From positions 3,720,001-3,784,000 of the forward strand of contig JAPFFF010000013.1 in the NCBI GenBank assembly GCA_039105265.1: 64,000 nt of DNA, given 5' to 3'. The stretch is from Tritrichomonas musculus (lineage: Eukaryota > Parabasalia > Tritrichomonadida > Tritrichomonadidae). The notes under the pieces are model-generated. The model was not told the origin of the DNA, made no database searches, and saw nothing but the letters and a program-made list of their open reading frames with translations. This document shows positions 38,895 through 51,185 of this stretch, one piece after another; the stretch's first letter is position 1, and every line of letters starts with the position of its first letter. The position numbers and the translations under genes are program-made.

Positions 38895-40085
38895 ATGGAA
38901 GAAAAGACATTAATTCAAAATATTATCAATAATATGAAGGAAATTCAACAAAAAATCATAGGTTTCCTCGAAAAAGATAATCCTTCTGAAAACGATTTCA
39001 TAGATTTAAAAAGTTTCCTAATTAATCAACAAATATCAGAAAACAAATATAAATTAAGATCATTATTCCATTTAATTGCAAAAATATCTAACAATTATCA
39101 TCATTCTTCACATTTTTACAGTCAAATTGATCAAATAATTCAATTATATAAAAATGAAATTCAACAAAATTTTTCAAATCAAGAAATTTTCAACACTTTT
39201 AAAGGCAGCAAAAGAATTCTTCTTTTTTTATTTGAAGAAAATATTTTAGAACCAAATACCACAATTGCATCCATAATAACAAGTCCAAAATACCAAAAAA
39301 GATATTATCCACAATATTTCATTCCCGAATTCAAATCGATTTTTGATGAGTCACAATTGAAGCAAATCATTGATGATTATGAAAGAAGTTTTAGAAATCG
39401 AGAAGTCATTAAATATGACTCAGAATCATTTAAGCAATTGAGAAAGATTGGTGAAAATGATGACTACATAAGCAGACTAATACGTGATGACTCAATTGTT
39501 GAATTTGTAACATATGTTAATCAAACAAATTATCAACTTTCACAAACAATAAAAAAATCAATTTTTGAGACGAACACATTTTTAATTAAGAACAATCCAT
39601 CATTAATTGAATATGCAGCATTTTTTGGGTCAATTCAAATATTTCAATATTTGTTTAATAATAAAATTAGATTATCTTCGTTTTTGTGGCCTTTTGCAAT
39701 TCATGGCAACAATCCTGATTTAATTCATTTTCTTGAAGAGAATCAAATTAAACTTTCTAGTCAAGATATCAAAAAATGCTTGGTTGAATCAATTAAATGT
39801 CACCATAATGAAATTGCAAATTATATCATGTCTAATTACTTACAAGATATTGAAAATAAACAATGCAATATTAATTTTTTCTCACAAAGTTTGAAAAATC
39901 ACAATTACATTCTTTTTGATATCGAATTTGATGAGAAAATGAATAATTTTTGTAAATTTATCACAGAAAATGATGAAAATATGGATTATAATCTGTTATT
40001 TGACCTATGCCAGCATGATTATCTATCTTTTGTTGAAATATTTTTGAACATAAAAAATTTGAATATAAATATGAAGACAATTTAA
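38895..40085 (+). CDS. DUF3447-type N-terminal protein (start of an ankyrin gene)
   Basis: A 396-aa protein of the trichomonad DUF3447 family: helical N-terminus (1-190), SRLIRDDSIVEFVTYV, then the signature SLIEYAAFFGSIQIFQYL (about 236-253), LWPFAIHGNNPDLIHFLEE, and ankyrin-like CLVESIKCHHNEIANYI. The last residues SFVEIFLNIKNLNINMK are the second helix and turn of an ankyrin repeat, after which the frame stops in TAAAA. Related proteins continue with many ankyrin repeats. Here single repeats follow downstream in AT-rich spacers (40346-43532), so this is the 5' part of a longer gene that has decayed or is spliced. It is divergent from the kinase-Sel1 gene with 39 bp between starts. Probably a cytosolic protein-interaction module. 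Confidence 0.8.
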   Translation: MEEKTLIQNIINNMKEIQQKIIGFLEKDNPSENDFIDLKSFLINQQISENKYKLRSLFHLIAKISNNYHHSSHFYSQIDQIIQLYKNEIQQNFSNQEIFNTFKGSKRILLFLFEENILEPNTTIASIITSPKYQKRYYPQYFIPEFKSIFDESQLKQIIDDYERSFRNREVIKYDSESFKQLRKIGENDDYISRLIRDDSIVEFVTYVNQTNYQLSQTIKKSIFETNTFLIKNNPSLIEYAAFFGSIQIFQYLFNNKIRLSSFLWPFAIHGNNPDLIHFLEENQIKLSSQDIKKCLVESIKCHHNEIANYIMSNYLQDIENKQCNINFFSQSLKNHNYILFDIEFDEKMNNFCKFITENDENMDYNLLFDLCQHDYLSFVEIFLNIKNLNINMKTI

Positions 40086-43000
40086 AATTAAATATTTTTT
40101 ATCAAATTTGAATAATTGTTTTTTTTTTAATTATATTACAAAATAATTTAGTAAACAAAATTTGTTTTTCTATTCAAATAAAATTTACAAATCATAAAAT
40201 TTATTGCTGTTTTATATGAAATCTATTAAATGACATTTTTTATTATATTTTTCAATGAAATTGAATCCAAAATTTTCAAAAAATTGACATTTAATTTTCT
40301 AATGGAATTCAAATAAATGTTTTAAATGAAATTTCTGAGCAAATTGATGTCACTGCATTATATATTGCTGCAGAAAAAGGAAATTTGGATTTGGTTAAAT
40401 TGTTATTAAAACATCCAAATGTTGACATTAATATGATATCAATTTTAAATTCAATTTATCTTATTCAATTTCTAATAAATTTAATACAATTCATAAATCT
40501 TATTTTTCTCATATAGTTTTATTTAAATATTTAAATAAAGTTTGCTTTTTAATGATTTTTATGTAGTTTTTAATTACAATCTTTTTATAAAATTTCGAAA
40601 TATTGTTTTACATCAAATTTAAAATCAATATTTTCAAATGAAATTCTAAAATTTTAATTAATATAATTAACATTATGAATTAATTCAATTTCATATAATT
40701 AATTGTAATGAAATTTTTAAATAATATATTTTGATGAAATTCAAATATATTTTTATTAACACAATTTGTAATTCGTTATTTTAATTTAATTTTACACATT
40801 ATTTTTTAAATCGAATTAATAATTAATATTATAATGAAATTCTATTTTTAAATTTTCAAATGAAATTTTTTTTTATATTCATAAAACAGCATTACATATT
40901 GCAATTGAGAAAGAAAATAATGAAATTGTCCAACTCTTATTAGCTCATCCCAAAATTGATATTAATATAAAACTAATTATATATAATTGCTTTTATCACA
41001 TTTCAAGCCATTCGTTTTAATTCAATTCCAAATTAAATAAATTAATAACATTAGAAAATATTTTTTTTAACTTTATTCCACTCATATCTTATTTATAAAA
41101 TCAAAACTTATTTTTTTCATTACATTAAAAACTCATTTTTTAATCACATATCAAATTATATACTTTAATTACATTTTTAAATCATAATTTTTATTATGTA
41201 TAAATTTATTATTTTTTCGATATTTCAATAATTTTTATATATATAATTTCAAAAATAAAGATTTTTTGAATGAAGTTATAAACATTTTTTAATGAAGTTT
41301 TCAAATGCATTTTAATATAATTAGAATTTTTTTTTGAATATCATTTTTTTTAAATATTTAAATGAAATTTTAATTAGGAGTTTAATTCAATTTTTATTCT
41401 ATTTTTAATATAATTCAAAAATTTCTAATTTTATATAATTTAATAATCAATTTTTTGAATGAAATTTATTTTAATTTTTGCAATGAAATTTTTGTTTTAA
41501 ATTTAATGATATTTCACAATAAAGTATTTTAACGAAATAACAAAAATATATTTCAATAAAGTTTTCTTTAAATAATTTTTAAAATCCAAAATATTATATT
41601 TTATGACATTTTCACTTTCTATTTAAAATGAAATTAAAAAAAAAATATTTGTGAAATTTCTTTTATATTTGACAAATCAGCCTTGCATATTGCAGTTGAA
41701 AAAGGAAATATGGAAATAATTCAATTTTTGCTATTAAATAATGAATTAGACATCAATAATAAATCAATTTATTATCTTTATTTCAACATAATTTCATATA
41801 AAAATTGTATAAAATTAAAAGTTACTTTTATCAATAAAATTTTTTTATATATATTTTAATAGAATATCAACAAATATTTGATGAAATTCATTATCTTTCA
41901 AAAATAAAATTCAAATTATACTATTTAAATACAATTACTATTCAAGTATTTCAATTATGTTTAAATAATTCTAATTTGAATGATATTTTTATCGATATTT
42001 CATCAATGAAATTCAACTATTAAATTTTTAATATGATTTTAAAAATTGACTTTTATTCAATTTTAATTAACAAATTAAATGCAATTAAAATTTCATTTAA
42101 TTTATTACATTCAGAAAAATCATATTAATTCAATTTTTCCTGCGTTTTTGATGCAATTAAATGATTATTTTTAATTATATTTGAAAATAAATCATTATAA
42201 TACAGTTTTATTCAAAAATGTTTTAATGCAATTTAATAATATTTTTTTATAACATTTTAAAATTAAATATTTTAATGTTGTTTAAAATCGGTTAATTTAA
42301 ATAAAATTCATAAATCATATTTTAATGAAATTTTATTTATAAAATAAAAATAACATTTATTATTAATTGTTTTAATGACATTTTAGATTTAATTTAAATT
42401 TTGTTTTGATTTAAAAATTCAAATGAAATTAAACTTCTAAATTTTTATGAAATTTATTAAAAAATTACAAAACTGCTTTGCATATTGCTGTGGAAAAAGG
42501 AAGCTTGGAAATTGTCCAAATTTTAATCGATAATCCTAAAATCGATGTGAATATCAAATCAATTGACAACTAAAATTTCTTTTAAAATTTCTACATGCTT
42601 ATTTAATGTAATTATATTTTTAATAATTTTAGAATATTTTTTCTAAACTTAATTAAATAAAGTTTTCAAATAAAATTTTTCATTGCATTAACAAATATTA
42701 CATTATAAATAAAATTTCAAACCATTTTATTTTAATTTCATTTTAGATTGATATTTGAATCAGATTGCAAATATTATATTTTCATCACATTTTATCAATA
42801 TTTTTTTTTCATGCAATTAACCATAATTTTTTTTTTCAAATGAAATTTATATCCAACTATTTGTAATTCAATTTCCAATAAAATTTTCACAAAGTTATAA
42901 AAATATAATATTCAATTATATTTCAAATAAAATTTTAATAACATTCAAATCAGCTCATTTAATGGAATTAACATTTTGATTATAAATAACATTTTTATTT

Positions 43001-43532
43001 TTATTTATTTATATAATTGACTATCCATTTTAAATAAAGTTAAAAAATAATATTTCAATATAATTTTATGTTGAATGTTTTAATGATATTAGTTACAATA
43101 TTTTAATGAAATTAATCATATCATGTTCGTATAAAATTTCATATTATTTTGAATGAAATTTTAATTTCAATATTTAAATGATATTTCTATTAAAATGAAT
43201 AAAATTTTTATATTATATTAAATGTAATTTAACCTATTAATTGAATGATATTTGTTCATTTTTTAAATGAAATTACATTATTATTTTTAAATGAAATTTC
43301 CTAATGATTTTTTTATAACACATCACTTCATATTGCAGTTCAAAAAGAATATATCAAAATTATTGAAGTTTTATTAAAATGCAATAGAATAGATACTAAA
43401 ATCAAAAATAAAATATTTTTTTGTTTCAATGATGTTTTGATTTGTATTAAATGATTTTAAAACAAACTATTTGAATGTAAATCACCATTTGAAATTACAT
43501 CAAATCAAACAATAAAAGCATTATTGACTTAA
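40086..43532 (+). pseudogene. Five single ankyrin repeats and a C-terminal tail set in AT-rich spacers
   Basis: Intact ankyrin-repeat codings of about 32 residues occur at 40346-40441 (DVTALYIAAEKGNLDLVKLL), 40883-40978 (KTALHIAIEKENNEIVQLLL), 41671-41769 (SALHIAVEKGNMEIIQFLLL), 42463-42570 (KTALHIAVEKGSLEIVQILI) and 43317-43415 (TSLHIAVQKEYIKIIEVLLK). A final KSPFEITSNQTIKALLT ending in TAA lies at 43479-43532. All are on the plus strand and in the order expected downstream of the DUF3447 gene at 38895. Spacers of 440-750 bp between the repeats are full of stops and begin at the same place in the repeat each time. They are either unusual introns without GT-AG or trichomonad consensus, or old coding linkers that decayed. 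The repeats themselves stayed open. Confidence 0.65.
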
Positions 43533-43702
43533 TTTCAAAGATATTACTAATAAAAATCCATACTGTTAACTCAAAATTTTATATTTTTTTTTCAGAATGG
43601 AAAAAAAATGATATTTAATTTTTCAATGTTTTGAATTCTATGAGATCATTGAATTATATTTAAGAAGTATTTTTTTCTTTTTTTTCCATCCTATTTTTTT
43701 TT

Positions 43703-45070
43703 ATGCAGTCCAGCAATTTTGATTTTGCCAACATTTTTGTTTCTTTATTAAGCAACAATCTAAAAGACATACCTTTCCATAAGTATGAAAAGAATTTCAC
43801 TTTCGTTGTAAATGGTAAACGATATGAAACCAACCGTGTTGTTGCAGATATTTTATCCCCAATTATAAGGAACTATCATTACCAAGATGAAAGCATTGAT
43901 GAGTTTGAAATCAATACAAATATACCAAATCAAACAAATTTTGAAAAAACAGGAAATGAGCCAGATTATTTTCTTGATTTCCTTAATCTTGGCAATTTGG
44001 ATAGCACTGAAATAGATTTAGCTCATAAAGAATATTATTTACAATATTTACGCCAACTTGGTTGCAGGTTTGATTTCATCAATATTAATCCTACATTTTC
44101 CGATGAATTAACAACAGAAAACTCAGTAGAGCGTTTAAAAACAATTCTTTTATTATTCCCTGAATATCCACAAGATGAAAAAAGCATTTATTTTCAAATT
44201 ATTCAATTCATTGCAATCAACTTCGATGAAATCTCGAAAGAGGAGCTCAAAACACTTGATATGAGAACAATTGAAGACATTCTCAGAAATGATCACATTT
44301 GTCTTCAAAATGAAGACGGACTCCTTGAATTTGTCCTTGAATTATACAAAAAAGATCGTTCAAACTCTCCACTTTTTGAGTACATTCAATTCAATTACGC
44401 CAGCGATGAAATTCGCAAAGAATTTCTTCAAACTTTTTCAATTGATGACATTGATAGCTGCCTCCTACGATCCATCTTTCGCTGCTTTTGCACTGAGAAT
44501 GAGAATGAGAATGAGAATGAGAAAGAAAGAAACAAAAGATACTTCACAAAGAATATCAGGTGTTTGATGCTCGGAATCAACAATGTGGGCAAAACAAAAA
44601 TTCTATATAAAATGAAGTTAGGTGAAGAATGCAAAACTATTCCAACAATTGGCTTTAATTGTGAAACAGTCAATCATTGTGAATTTGAATGCTCTATATG
44701 GGATGTCGGCGGACAAGAAAGAATTCGAGTCTTATGGAAACATTACTACAATAACAATGATGCACTCATTTATGTTGTCGATTCAAGCGATAACAATAGA
44801 ATGAACGAGGCCAGTGATGAATTGAGAAAATTGCTAAATGTTGATGAATTAAAAGGACTGCCTCTCCTCGTCTTTGCTAACAAGTGCGATTTGCCAAACG
44901 CAATGGGAGCAGACGATATAGCCAATAGATTGCGCCTGAATGATGTCTCTGATAGAGCCTGGTTTGTACAACCGTCAAGTGCACTAACTGGCCATGGTCT
45001 TAATGAAGGACTTGACTTCATTTGTAAGCAAGTTAAAATAAAACATAAGAAAAACAAATCTATTGTTTAA
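43703..45070 (+). CDS. BTB-BACK-Arf GTPase fusion protein, copy 1
   Basis: A 455-aa protein. Residues about 31-130 look like a trichomonad BTB domain ([20 protein letters not shown] start) and about 140-260 like a BACK-type helical region. A linker [15 protein letters not shown] (264-278) follows, then a full Arf-family GTPase (284-445). Arf motifs: P-loop GINNVGKT (291-298), switch I TIPTIGFN with T315, WDVGGQE with Q338 (Arf1 Gln71 equivalent), NKCD (393-396) and SAL (426-428). All nucleotide-binding and hydrolysis residues are present, so it should cycle GTP. Normal Arf starts with a myristoylated amphipathic helix; here BTB-BACK replaces it and the C-terminus is basic ([11 protein letters not shown]). 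Membrane recruitment must differ; BTB-BACK suggests oligomerisation or a cullin-3-type adaptor role (inference). The stop lies in TTTAAAC. Confidence 0.9.
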   Translation: MQSSNFDFANIFVSLLSNNLKDIPFHKYEKNFTFVVNGKRYETNRVVADILSPIIRNYHYQDESIDEFEINTNIPNQTNFEKTGNEPDYFLDFLNLGNLDSTEIDLAHKEYYLQYLRQLGCRFDFININPTFSDELTTENSVERLKTILLLFPEYPQDEKSIYFQIIQFIAINFDEISKEELKTLDMRTIEDILRNDHICLQNEDGLLEFVLELYKKDRSNSPLFEYIQFNYASDEIRKEFLQTFSIDDIDSCLLRSIFRCFCTENENENENEKERNKRYFTKNIRCLMLGINNVGKTKILYKMKLGEECKTIPTIGFNCETVNHCEFECSIWDVGGQERIRVLWKHYYNNNDALIYVVDSSDNNRMNEASDELRKLLNVDELKGLPLLVFANKCDLPNAMGADDIANRLRLNDVSDRAWFVQPSSALTGHGLNEGLDFICKQVKIKHKKNKSIV

Positions 45071-45301
45071 ACTAAAGAAAATGATTTGGCTTTTATAAAA
45101 GATTATAATAATAAATATTTTTTTTTTTTTTTTTAAAGAATGTAGGAAAAAAATTAAATAAGGAAGTGGGTCAGATCAGAGTTGTTTATGTATAAGATCT
45201 GATGAAAGTTTTGTTTGTTATGATAATTTCGATATTTTATATGATAATGAAAGATGTCTTACATAAAAAAATTTAGGTAAATATTTTCCAAAAAAAAAAC
45301 A

Positions 45302-45403
45302 AATACTACTTATTTTCCTTTTATCAGCTTTAAGTAAGGCTGGATATGTTAACATTATAATACTGATGATTGTGGAATTGTTAAAAGGAAAATAAGTAGT
45401 ATT
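45302..45403. repeat. 21-bp perfect inverted repeat, unit 1
   Basis: Arms at 45302-45322 (AATACTACTTATTTTCCTTT plus T) and 45383-45403 are exact reverse complements 60 bp apart, downstream of the Arf-fusion gene. The left arm is absent from unit 4, where an unrelated longer sequence stands at the same place. The left arm is therefore an inverted copy of the right one, gained in the lineage of units 1-3. As RNA it could act as a 3'-end hairpin. Confidence 0.8.
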
Positions 45404-46206
45404 AAGTTAGTATAAAGCAGCGATTATTGAAAGCTTAATAATATCAAATCAATTGACAACTAAAATTTCTTTTAAAATTTCTACATGCTTATTTAATGTA
45501 ATTATATTTTTAATAATTTTAGAATATTTTTTCTAAACTTAATTAAATAAAGTTTTCAAATAAAATTTTTCATTGCATTAACAAATATTACATTATAAAT
45601 AAAATTTCAAACCATTTTATTTTAATTTCATTTTAGATTGATATTTGAATCAGATTGCAAATATTATATTTTCATCACATTTTATCAATATTTTTTTTTC
45701 ATGCAATTAACCATAATTTTTTTTTTCAAATGAAATTTATATCCAACTATTTGTAATTCAATTTCCAATAAAATTTTCACAAAGTTATAAAAATATAATA
45801 TTCAATTATATTTCAAATAAAATTTTAATAACATTCAAATCAGCTCATTTAATGGAATTAACATTTTGATTATAAATAACATTTTTATTTTTATTTATTT
45901 ATATAATTGACTATCCATTTTAAATAAAGTTAAAAAATAATATTTCAATATAATTTTATGTTGAATGTTTTAATGATATTAGTTACAATATTTTAATGAA
46001 ATTAATCATATCATGTTCGTATAAAATTTCATATTATTTTGAATGAAATTTTAATTTCAATATTTAAATGATATTTCTATTAAAATGAATAAAATTTTTA
46101 TATTATATTAAATGTAATTTAACCTATTAATTGAATGATATTTGTTCATTTTTTAAATGAAATTACATTATTATTTTTAAATGAAATTTCCTAATGATTT
46201 TTTTAT

Positions 46207-46422
46207 AACACATCACTTCATATTGCAGTTCAAAAAGAATATATCAAAATTATTGAAGTTTTATTAAAATGCAATAGAATAGATACTAAAATCAAAAATA
46301 AAATATTTTTTTGTTTCAATGATGTTTTGATTTGTATTAAATGATTTTAAAACAAACTATTTGAATGTAAATCACCATTTGAAATTACATCAAATCAAAC
46401 AATAAAAGCATTATTGACTTAA
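46207..46422 (+). pseudogene. Orphan ankyrin repeat and tail, unit 2
   Basis: A copy of the fifth ankyrin piece (TSLHIAVQKEY...) and the KSPFEITSNQTIKALLT tail, carried along by the tandem duplication. The rest of its gene is absent here. Confidence 0.7.
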
Positions 46423-46593
46423 TTTCAAAGATATTACTAATAAAAATCCATACTGTTAACTCAAAATTTTATATTTTTTTTTTCAGAATGGAAAAAAAAT
46501 GATATTTAATTTTTCAATGTTTTGAATTCTATGAGATCATTGAATTATATTTAAGAAGTATTTTTTTCTTTTTTTTCCATCCTAATTTTTTTT

Positions 46594-47961
46594 ATGCAGT
46601 CCAGCAATTTTGATTTTGCCAACATTTTTGTTTCTTTATTAAGCAACAATCTAAAAGACATACCTTTCCATAAGTATGAAAAGAATTTCACTTTCGTTGT
46701 AAATGGTAAACGATATGAAACCAACCGTGTTGTTGCAGATATTTTATCCCCAATTATAAGGAACTATCATTACCAAGATGAAAGCATTGATGAGTTTGAA
46801 ATCAATACAAATATACCAAATCAAACAAATTTTGAAAAAACAGGAAATGAGCCAGATTATTTTCTTGATTTCCTTAATCTTGGCAATTTGGATAGCACTG
46901 AAATAGATTTAGCTCATAAAGAATATTATTTACAATATTTACGCCAACTTGGTTGCAGGTTTGATTTCATCAATATTAATCCTACATTTTCCGATGAATT
47001 AACAACAGAAAACTCAGTAGAGCGTTTAAAAACAATTCTTTTATTATTCCCTGAATATCCACAAGATGAAAAAAGCATTTATTTTCAAATTATTCAATTC
47101 ATTGCAATCAACTTCGATGAAATCTCGAAAGAGGAGCTCAAAACACTTGATATGAGAACAATTGAAGACATTCTCAGAAATGATCACATTTGTCTTCAAA
47201 ATGAAGACGGACTCCTTGAATTTGTCCTTGAATTATACAAAAAAGATCGTTCAAACTCTCCACTTTTTGAGTACATTCAATTCAATTACGCCAGCGATGA
47301 AATTCGCAAAGAATTTCTTCAAACTTTTTCAATTGATGACATTGATAGCTGCCTCCTACGATCCATCTTTCGCTGCTTTTGCACTGAGAATGAGAATGAG
47401 AATGAGAATGAGAAAGAAAGAAACAAAAGATACTTCACAAAGAATATCAGGTGTTTGATGCTCGGAATCAACAATGTGGGCAAAACAAAAATTCTATATA
47501 AAATGAAGTTAGGTGAAGAATGCAAAACTATTCCAACAATTGGCTTTAATTGTGAAACAGTCAATCATTGTGAATTTGAATGCTCTATATGGGATGTCGG
47601 CGGACAAGAAAGAATTCGAGTCTTATGGAAACATTACTACAATAACAATGATGCACTCATTTATGTTGTCGATTCAAGCGATAACAATAGAATGAACGAG
47701 GCCAGTGATGAATTGAGAAAATTGCTAAATGTTGATGAATTAAAAGGACTGCCTCTCCTCGTCTTTGCTAACAAGTGCGATTTGCCAAACGCAATGGGAG
47801 CAGACGATATAGCCAATAGATTGCGCCTGAATGATGTCTCTGATAGAGCCTGGTTTGTACAACCGTCAAGTGCACTAACTGGCCATGGTCTTAATGAAGG
47901 ACTTGACTTCATTTGTAAGCAAGTTAAAATAAAACATAAGAAAAACAAATCTATTGTTTAA
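46594..47961 (+). CDS. BTB-BACK-Arf GTPase fusion protein, copy 2
   Basis: The protein is identical to copy 1 (455 aa): BTB-like N-terminus, BACK-like middle, EN-repeat linker and Arf GTPase with P-loop 291-298, Q338 and NKCD 393-396. The start context differs by one base (CCTAATTT instead of CCTATTTT shortly before the ATG). Because silent sites are also the same, the duplication or conversion is very recent. Four copies in a row could raise dosage; whether each is transcribed cannot be seen. Confidence 0.9.
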   Translation: MQSSNFDFANIFVSLLSNNLKDIPFHKYEKNFTFVVNGKRYETNRVVADILSPIIRNYHYQDESIDEFEINTNIPNQTNFEKTGNEPDYFLDFLNLGNLDSTEIDLAHKEYYLQYLRQLGCRFDFININPTFSDELTTENSVERLKTILLLFPEYPQDEKSIYFQIIQFIAINFDEISKEELKTLDMRTIEDILRNDHICLQNEDGLLEFVLELYKKDRSNSPLFEYIQFNYASDEIRKEFLQTFSIDDIDSCLLRSIFRCFCTENENENENEKERNKRYFTKNIRCLMLGINNVGKTKILYKMKLGEECKTIPTIGFNCETVNHCEFECSIWDVGGQERIRVLWKHYYNNNDALIYVVDSSDNNRMNEASDELRKLLNVDELKGLPLLVFANKCDLPNAMGADDIANRLRLNDVSDRAWFVQPSSALTGHGLNEGLDFICKQVKIKHKKNKSIV

Positions 47962-48192
47962 ACTAAAGAAAATGATTTGGCTTTTATAAAAGATTATAAT
48001 AATAAATATTTTTTTTTTTTTTTTTAAAGAATGTAGGAAAAAAATTAAATAAGGAAGTGGGTCAGATCAGAGTTGTTTATGTATAAGATCTGATGAAAGT
48101 TTTGTTTGTTATGATAATTTCGATATTTTATATGATAATGAAAGATGTCTTACATAAAAAAATTTAGGTAAATATTTTCCAAAAAAAAAACA

Positions 48193-48294
48193 AATACTAC
48201 TTATTTTCCTTTTATCAGCTTTAAGTAAGGCTGGATATGTTAACATTATAATACTGATGATTGTGGAATTGTTAAAAGGAAAATAAGTAGTATT
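48193..48294. repeat. 21-bp perfect inverted repeat, unit 2
   Basis: The same pair of arms as in unit 1, at the same offset from the gene stop. Confidence 0.75.
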
Positions 48295-49097
48295 AAGTTA
48301 GTATAAAGCAGCGATTATTGAAAGCTTAATAATATCAAATCAATTGACAACTAAAATTTCTTTTAAAATTTCTACATGCTTATTTAATGTAATTATATTT
48401 TTAATAATTTTAGAATATTTTTTCTAAACTTAATTAAATAAAGTTTTCAAATAAAATTTTTCATTGCATTAACAAATATTACATTATAAATAAAATTTCA
48501 AACCATTTTATTTTAATTTCATTTTAGATTGATATTTGAATCAGATTGCAAATATTATATTTTCATCACATTTTATCAATATTTTTTTTTCATGCAATTA
48601 ACCATAATTTTTTTTTTCAAATGAAATTTATATCCAACTATTTGTAATTCAATTTCCAATAAAATTTTCACAAAGTTATAAAAATATAATATTCAATTAT
48701 ATTTCAAATAAAATTTTAATAACATTCAAATCAGCTCATTTAATGGAATTAACATTTTGATTATAAATAACATTTTTATTTTTATTTATTTATATAATTG
48801 ACTATCCATTTTAAATAAAGTTAAAAAATAATATTTCAATATAATTTTATGTTGAATGTTTTAATGATATTAGTTACAATATTTTAATGAAATTAATCAT
48901 ATCATGTTCGTATAAAATTTCATATTATTTTGAATGAAATTTTAATTTCAATATTTAAATGATATTTCTATTAAAATGAATAAAATTTTTATATTATATT
49001 AAATGTAATTTAACCTATTAATTGAATGATATTTGTTCATTTTTTAAATGAAATTACATTATTATTTTTAAATGAAATTTCCTAATGATTTTTTTAT

Positions 49098-49313
49098 AAC
49101 ACATCACTTCATATTGCAGTTCAAAAAGAATATATCAAAATTATTGAAGTTTTATTAAAATGCAATAGAATAGATACTAAAATCAAAAATAAAATATTTT
49201 TTTGTTTCAATGATGTTTTGATTTGTATTAAATGATTTTAAAACAAACTATTTGAATGTAAATCACCATTTGAAATTACATCAAATCAAACAATAAAAGC
49301 ATTATTGACTTAA
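49098..49313 (+). pseudogene. Orphan ankyrin repeat and tail, unit 3
   Basis: The same duplicated ankyrin piece and C-terminal tail as in unit 2. Confidence 0.7.
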
Positions 49314-49484
49314 TTTCAAAGATATTACTAATAAAAATCCATACTGTTAACTCAAAATTTTATATTTTTTTTTTCAGAATGGAAAAAAAATGATATTTAA
49401 TTTTTCAATGTTTTGAATTCTATGAGATCATTGAATTATATTTAAGAAGTATTTTTTTCTTTTTTTTCCATCCTAATTTTTTTT

Positions 49485-50852
49485 ATGCAGTCCAGCAATT
49501 TTGATTTTGCCAACATTTTTGTTTCTTTATTAAGCAACAATCTAAAAGACATACCTTTCCATAAGTATGAAAAGAATTTCACTTTCGTTGTAAATGGTAA
49601 ACGATATGAAACCAACCGTGTTGTTGCAGATATTTTATCCCCAATTATAAGGAACTATCATTACCAAGATGAAAGCATTGATGAGTTTGAAATCAATACA
49701 AATATACCAAATCAAACAAATTTTGAAAAAACAGGAAATGAGCCAGATTATTTTCTTGATTTCCTTAATCTTGGCAATTTGGATAGCACTGAAATAGATT
49801 TAGCTCATAAAGAATATTATTTACAATATTTACGCCAACTTGGTTGCAGGTTTGATTTCATCAATATTAATCCTACATTTTCCGATGAATTAACAACAGA
49901 AAACTCAGTAGAGCGTTTAAAAACAATTCTTTTATTATTCCCTGAATATCCACAAGATGAAAAAAGCATTTATTTTCAAATTATTCAATTCATTGCAATC
50001 AACTTCGATGAAATCTCGAAAGAGGAGCTCAAAACACTTGATATGAGAACAATTGAAGACATTCTCAGAAATGATCACATTTGTCTTCAAAATGAAGACG
50101 GACTCCTTGAATTTGTCCTTGAATTATACAAAAAAGATCGTTCAAACTCTCCACTTTTTGAGTACATTCAATTCAATTACGCCAGCGATGAAATTCGCAA
50201 AGAATTTCTTCAAACTTTTTCAATTGATGACATTGATAGCTGCCTCCTACGATCCATCTTTCGCTGCTTTTGCACTGAGAATGAGAATGAGAATGAGAAT
50301 GAGAAAGAAAGAAACAAAAGATACTTCACAAAGAATATCAGGTGTTTGATGCTCGGAATCAACAATGTGGGCAAAACAAAAATTCTATATAAAATGAAGT
50401 TAGGTGAAGAATGCAAAACTATTCCAACAATTGGCTTTAATTGTGAAACAGTCAATCATTGTGAATTTGAATGCTCTATATGGGATGTCGGCGGACAAGA
50501 AAGAATTCGAGTCTTATGGAAACATTACTACAATAACAATGATGCACTCATTTATGTTGTCGATTCAAGCGATAACAATAGAATGAACGAGGCCAGTGAT
50601 GAATTGAGAAAATTGCTAAATGTTGATGAATTAAAAGGACTGCCTCTCCTCGTCTTTGCTAACAAGTGCGATTTGCCAAACGCAATGGGAGCAGACGATA
50701 TAGCCAATAGATTGCGCCTGAATGATGTCTCTGATAGAGCCTGGTTTGTACAACCGTCAAGTGCACTAACTGGCCATGGTCTTAATGAAGGACTTGACTT
50801 CATTTGTAAGCAAGTTAAAATAAAACATAAGAAAAACAAATCTATTGTTTAA
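49485..50852 (+). CDS. BTB-BACK-Arf GTPase fusion protein, copy 3
   Basis: Identical in protein sequence to copies 1 and 2, with the same domain order and all Arf catalytic residues. Its upstream flank (CCTAATTT before the ATG, 10 T before CAGAATGG) matches copy 2, so copies 2 and 3 are the youngest pair. Confidence 0.9.
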   Translation: MQSSNFDFANIFVSLLSNNLKDIPFHKYEKNFTFVVNGKRYETNRVVADILSPIIRNYHYQDESIDEFEINTNIPNQTNFEKTGNEPDYFLDFLNLGNLDSTEIDLAHKEYYLQYLRQLGCRFDFININPTFSDELTTENSVERLKTILLLFPEYPQDEKSIYFQIIQFIAINFDEISKEELKTLDMRTIEDILRNDHICLQNEDGLLEFVLELYKKDRSNSPLFEYIQFNYASDEIRKEFLQTFSIDDIDSCLLRSIFRCFCTENENENENEKERNKRYFTKNIRCLMLGINNVGKTKILYKMKLGEECKTIPTIGFNCETVNHCEFECSIWDVGGQERIRVLWKHYYNNNDALIYVVDSSDNNRMNEASDELRKLLNVDELKGLPLLVFANKCDLPNAMGADDIANRLRLNDVSDRAWFVQPSSALTGHGLNEGLDFICKQVKIKHKKNKSIV

Positions 50853-51083
50853 ACTAAAGAAAATGATTTGGCTTTTATAAAAGATTATAATAATAAATAT
50901 TTTTTTTTTTTTTTTTAAAGAATGTAGGAAAAAAATTAAATAAGGAAGTGGGTCAGATCAGAGTTGTTTATGTATAAGATCTGATGAAAGTTTTGTTTGT
51001 TATGATAATTTCGATATTTTATATGATAATGAAAGATGTCTTACATAAAAAAATTTAGGTAAATATTTTCCAAAAAAAAAACA

Positions 51084-51185
51084 AATACTACTTATTTTCC
51101 TTTTATCAGCTTTAAGTAAGGCTGGATATGTTAACATTATAATACTGATGATTGTGGAATTGTTAAAAGGAAAATAAGTAGTATT
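51084..51185. repeat. 21-bp perfect inverted repeat, unit 3
   Basis: The same arms and spacing as in units 1 and 2. Confidence 0.75.

Larger units (their letters stand above)
42550..45439 (+). repeat. Tandem array unit 1 (2,890 bp)
   Basis: First of four near-identical direct units, each starting AATATCAAATCAATTGACAA. The left edge lies inside the fourth ankyrin piece. Each unit carries the last ankyrin piece with tail, the BTB-BACK-Arf gene and a 3' flank. It differs from units 2-3 by homopolymer length (9 versus 10 T before CAGAATGG) and one T/A change just before the ATG. Confidence 0.9.
45440..48330 (+). repeat. Tandem array unit 2 (2,891 bp)
   Basis: Second unit, with no difference from unit 3 that I could find by eye. 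It contains the orphan ankyrin piece, the gene at 46594 and the 3' inverted repeat. Confidence 0.9.

Noticed and set aside
43590-43610. Poly-T followed by CAG before the Arf-fusion ATG, like a 3' splice site
   Set aside because: It lacks the extended trichomonad acceptor consensus, and no partner donor or upstream exon in frame was found.
44428-44673. Minus-strand and other-frame open frames inside each Arf-fusion copy
   Set aside because: They recur only because the array is duplicated, overlap the well-supported gene and encode low-complexity Ser/Phe or Met/Arg repeats.
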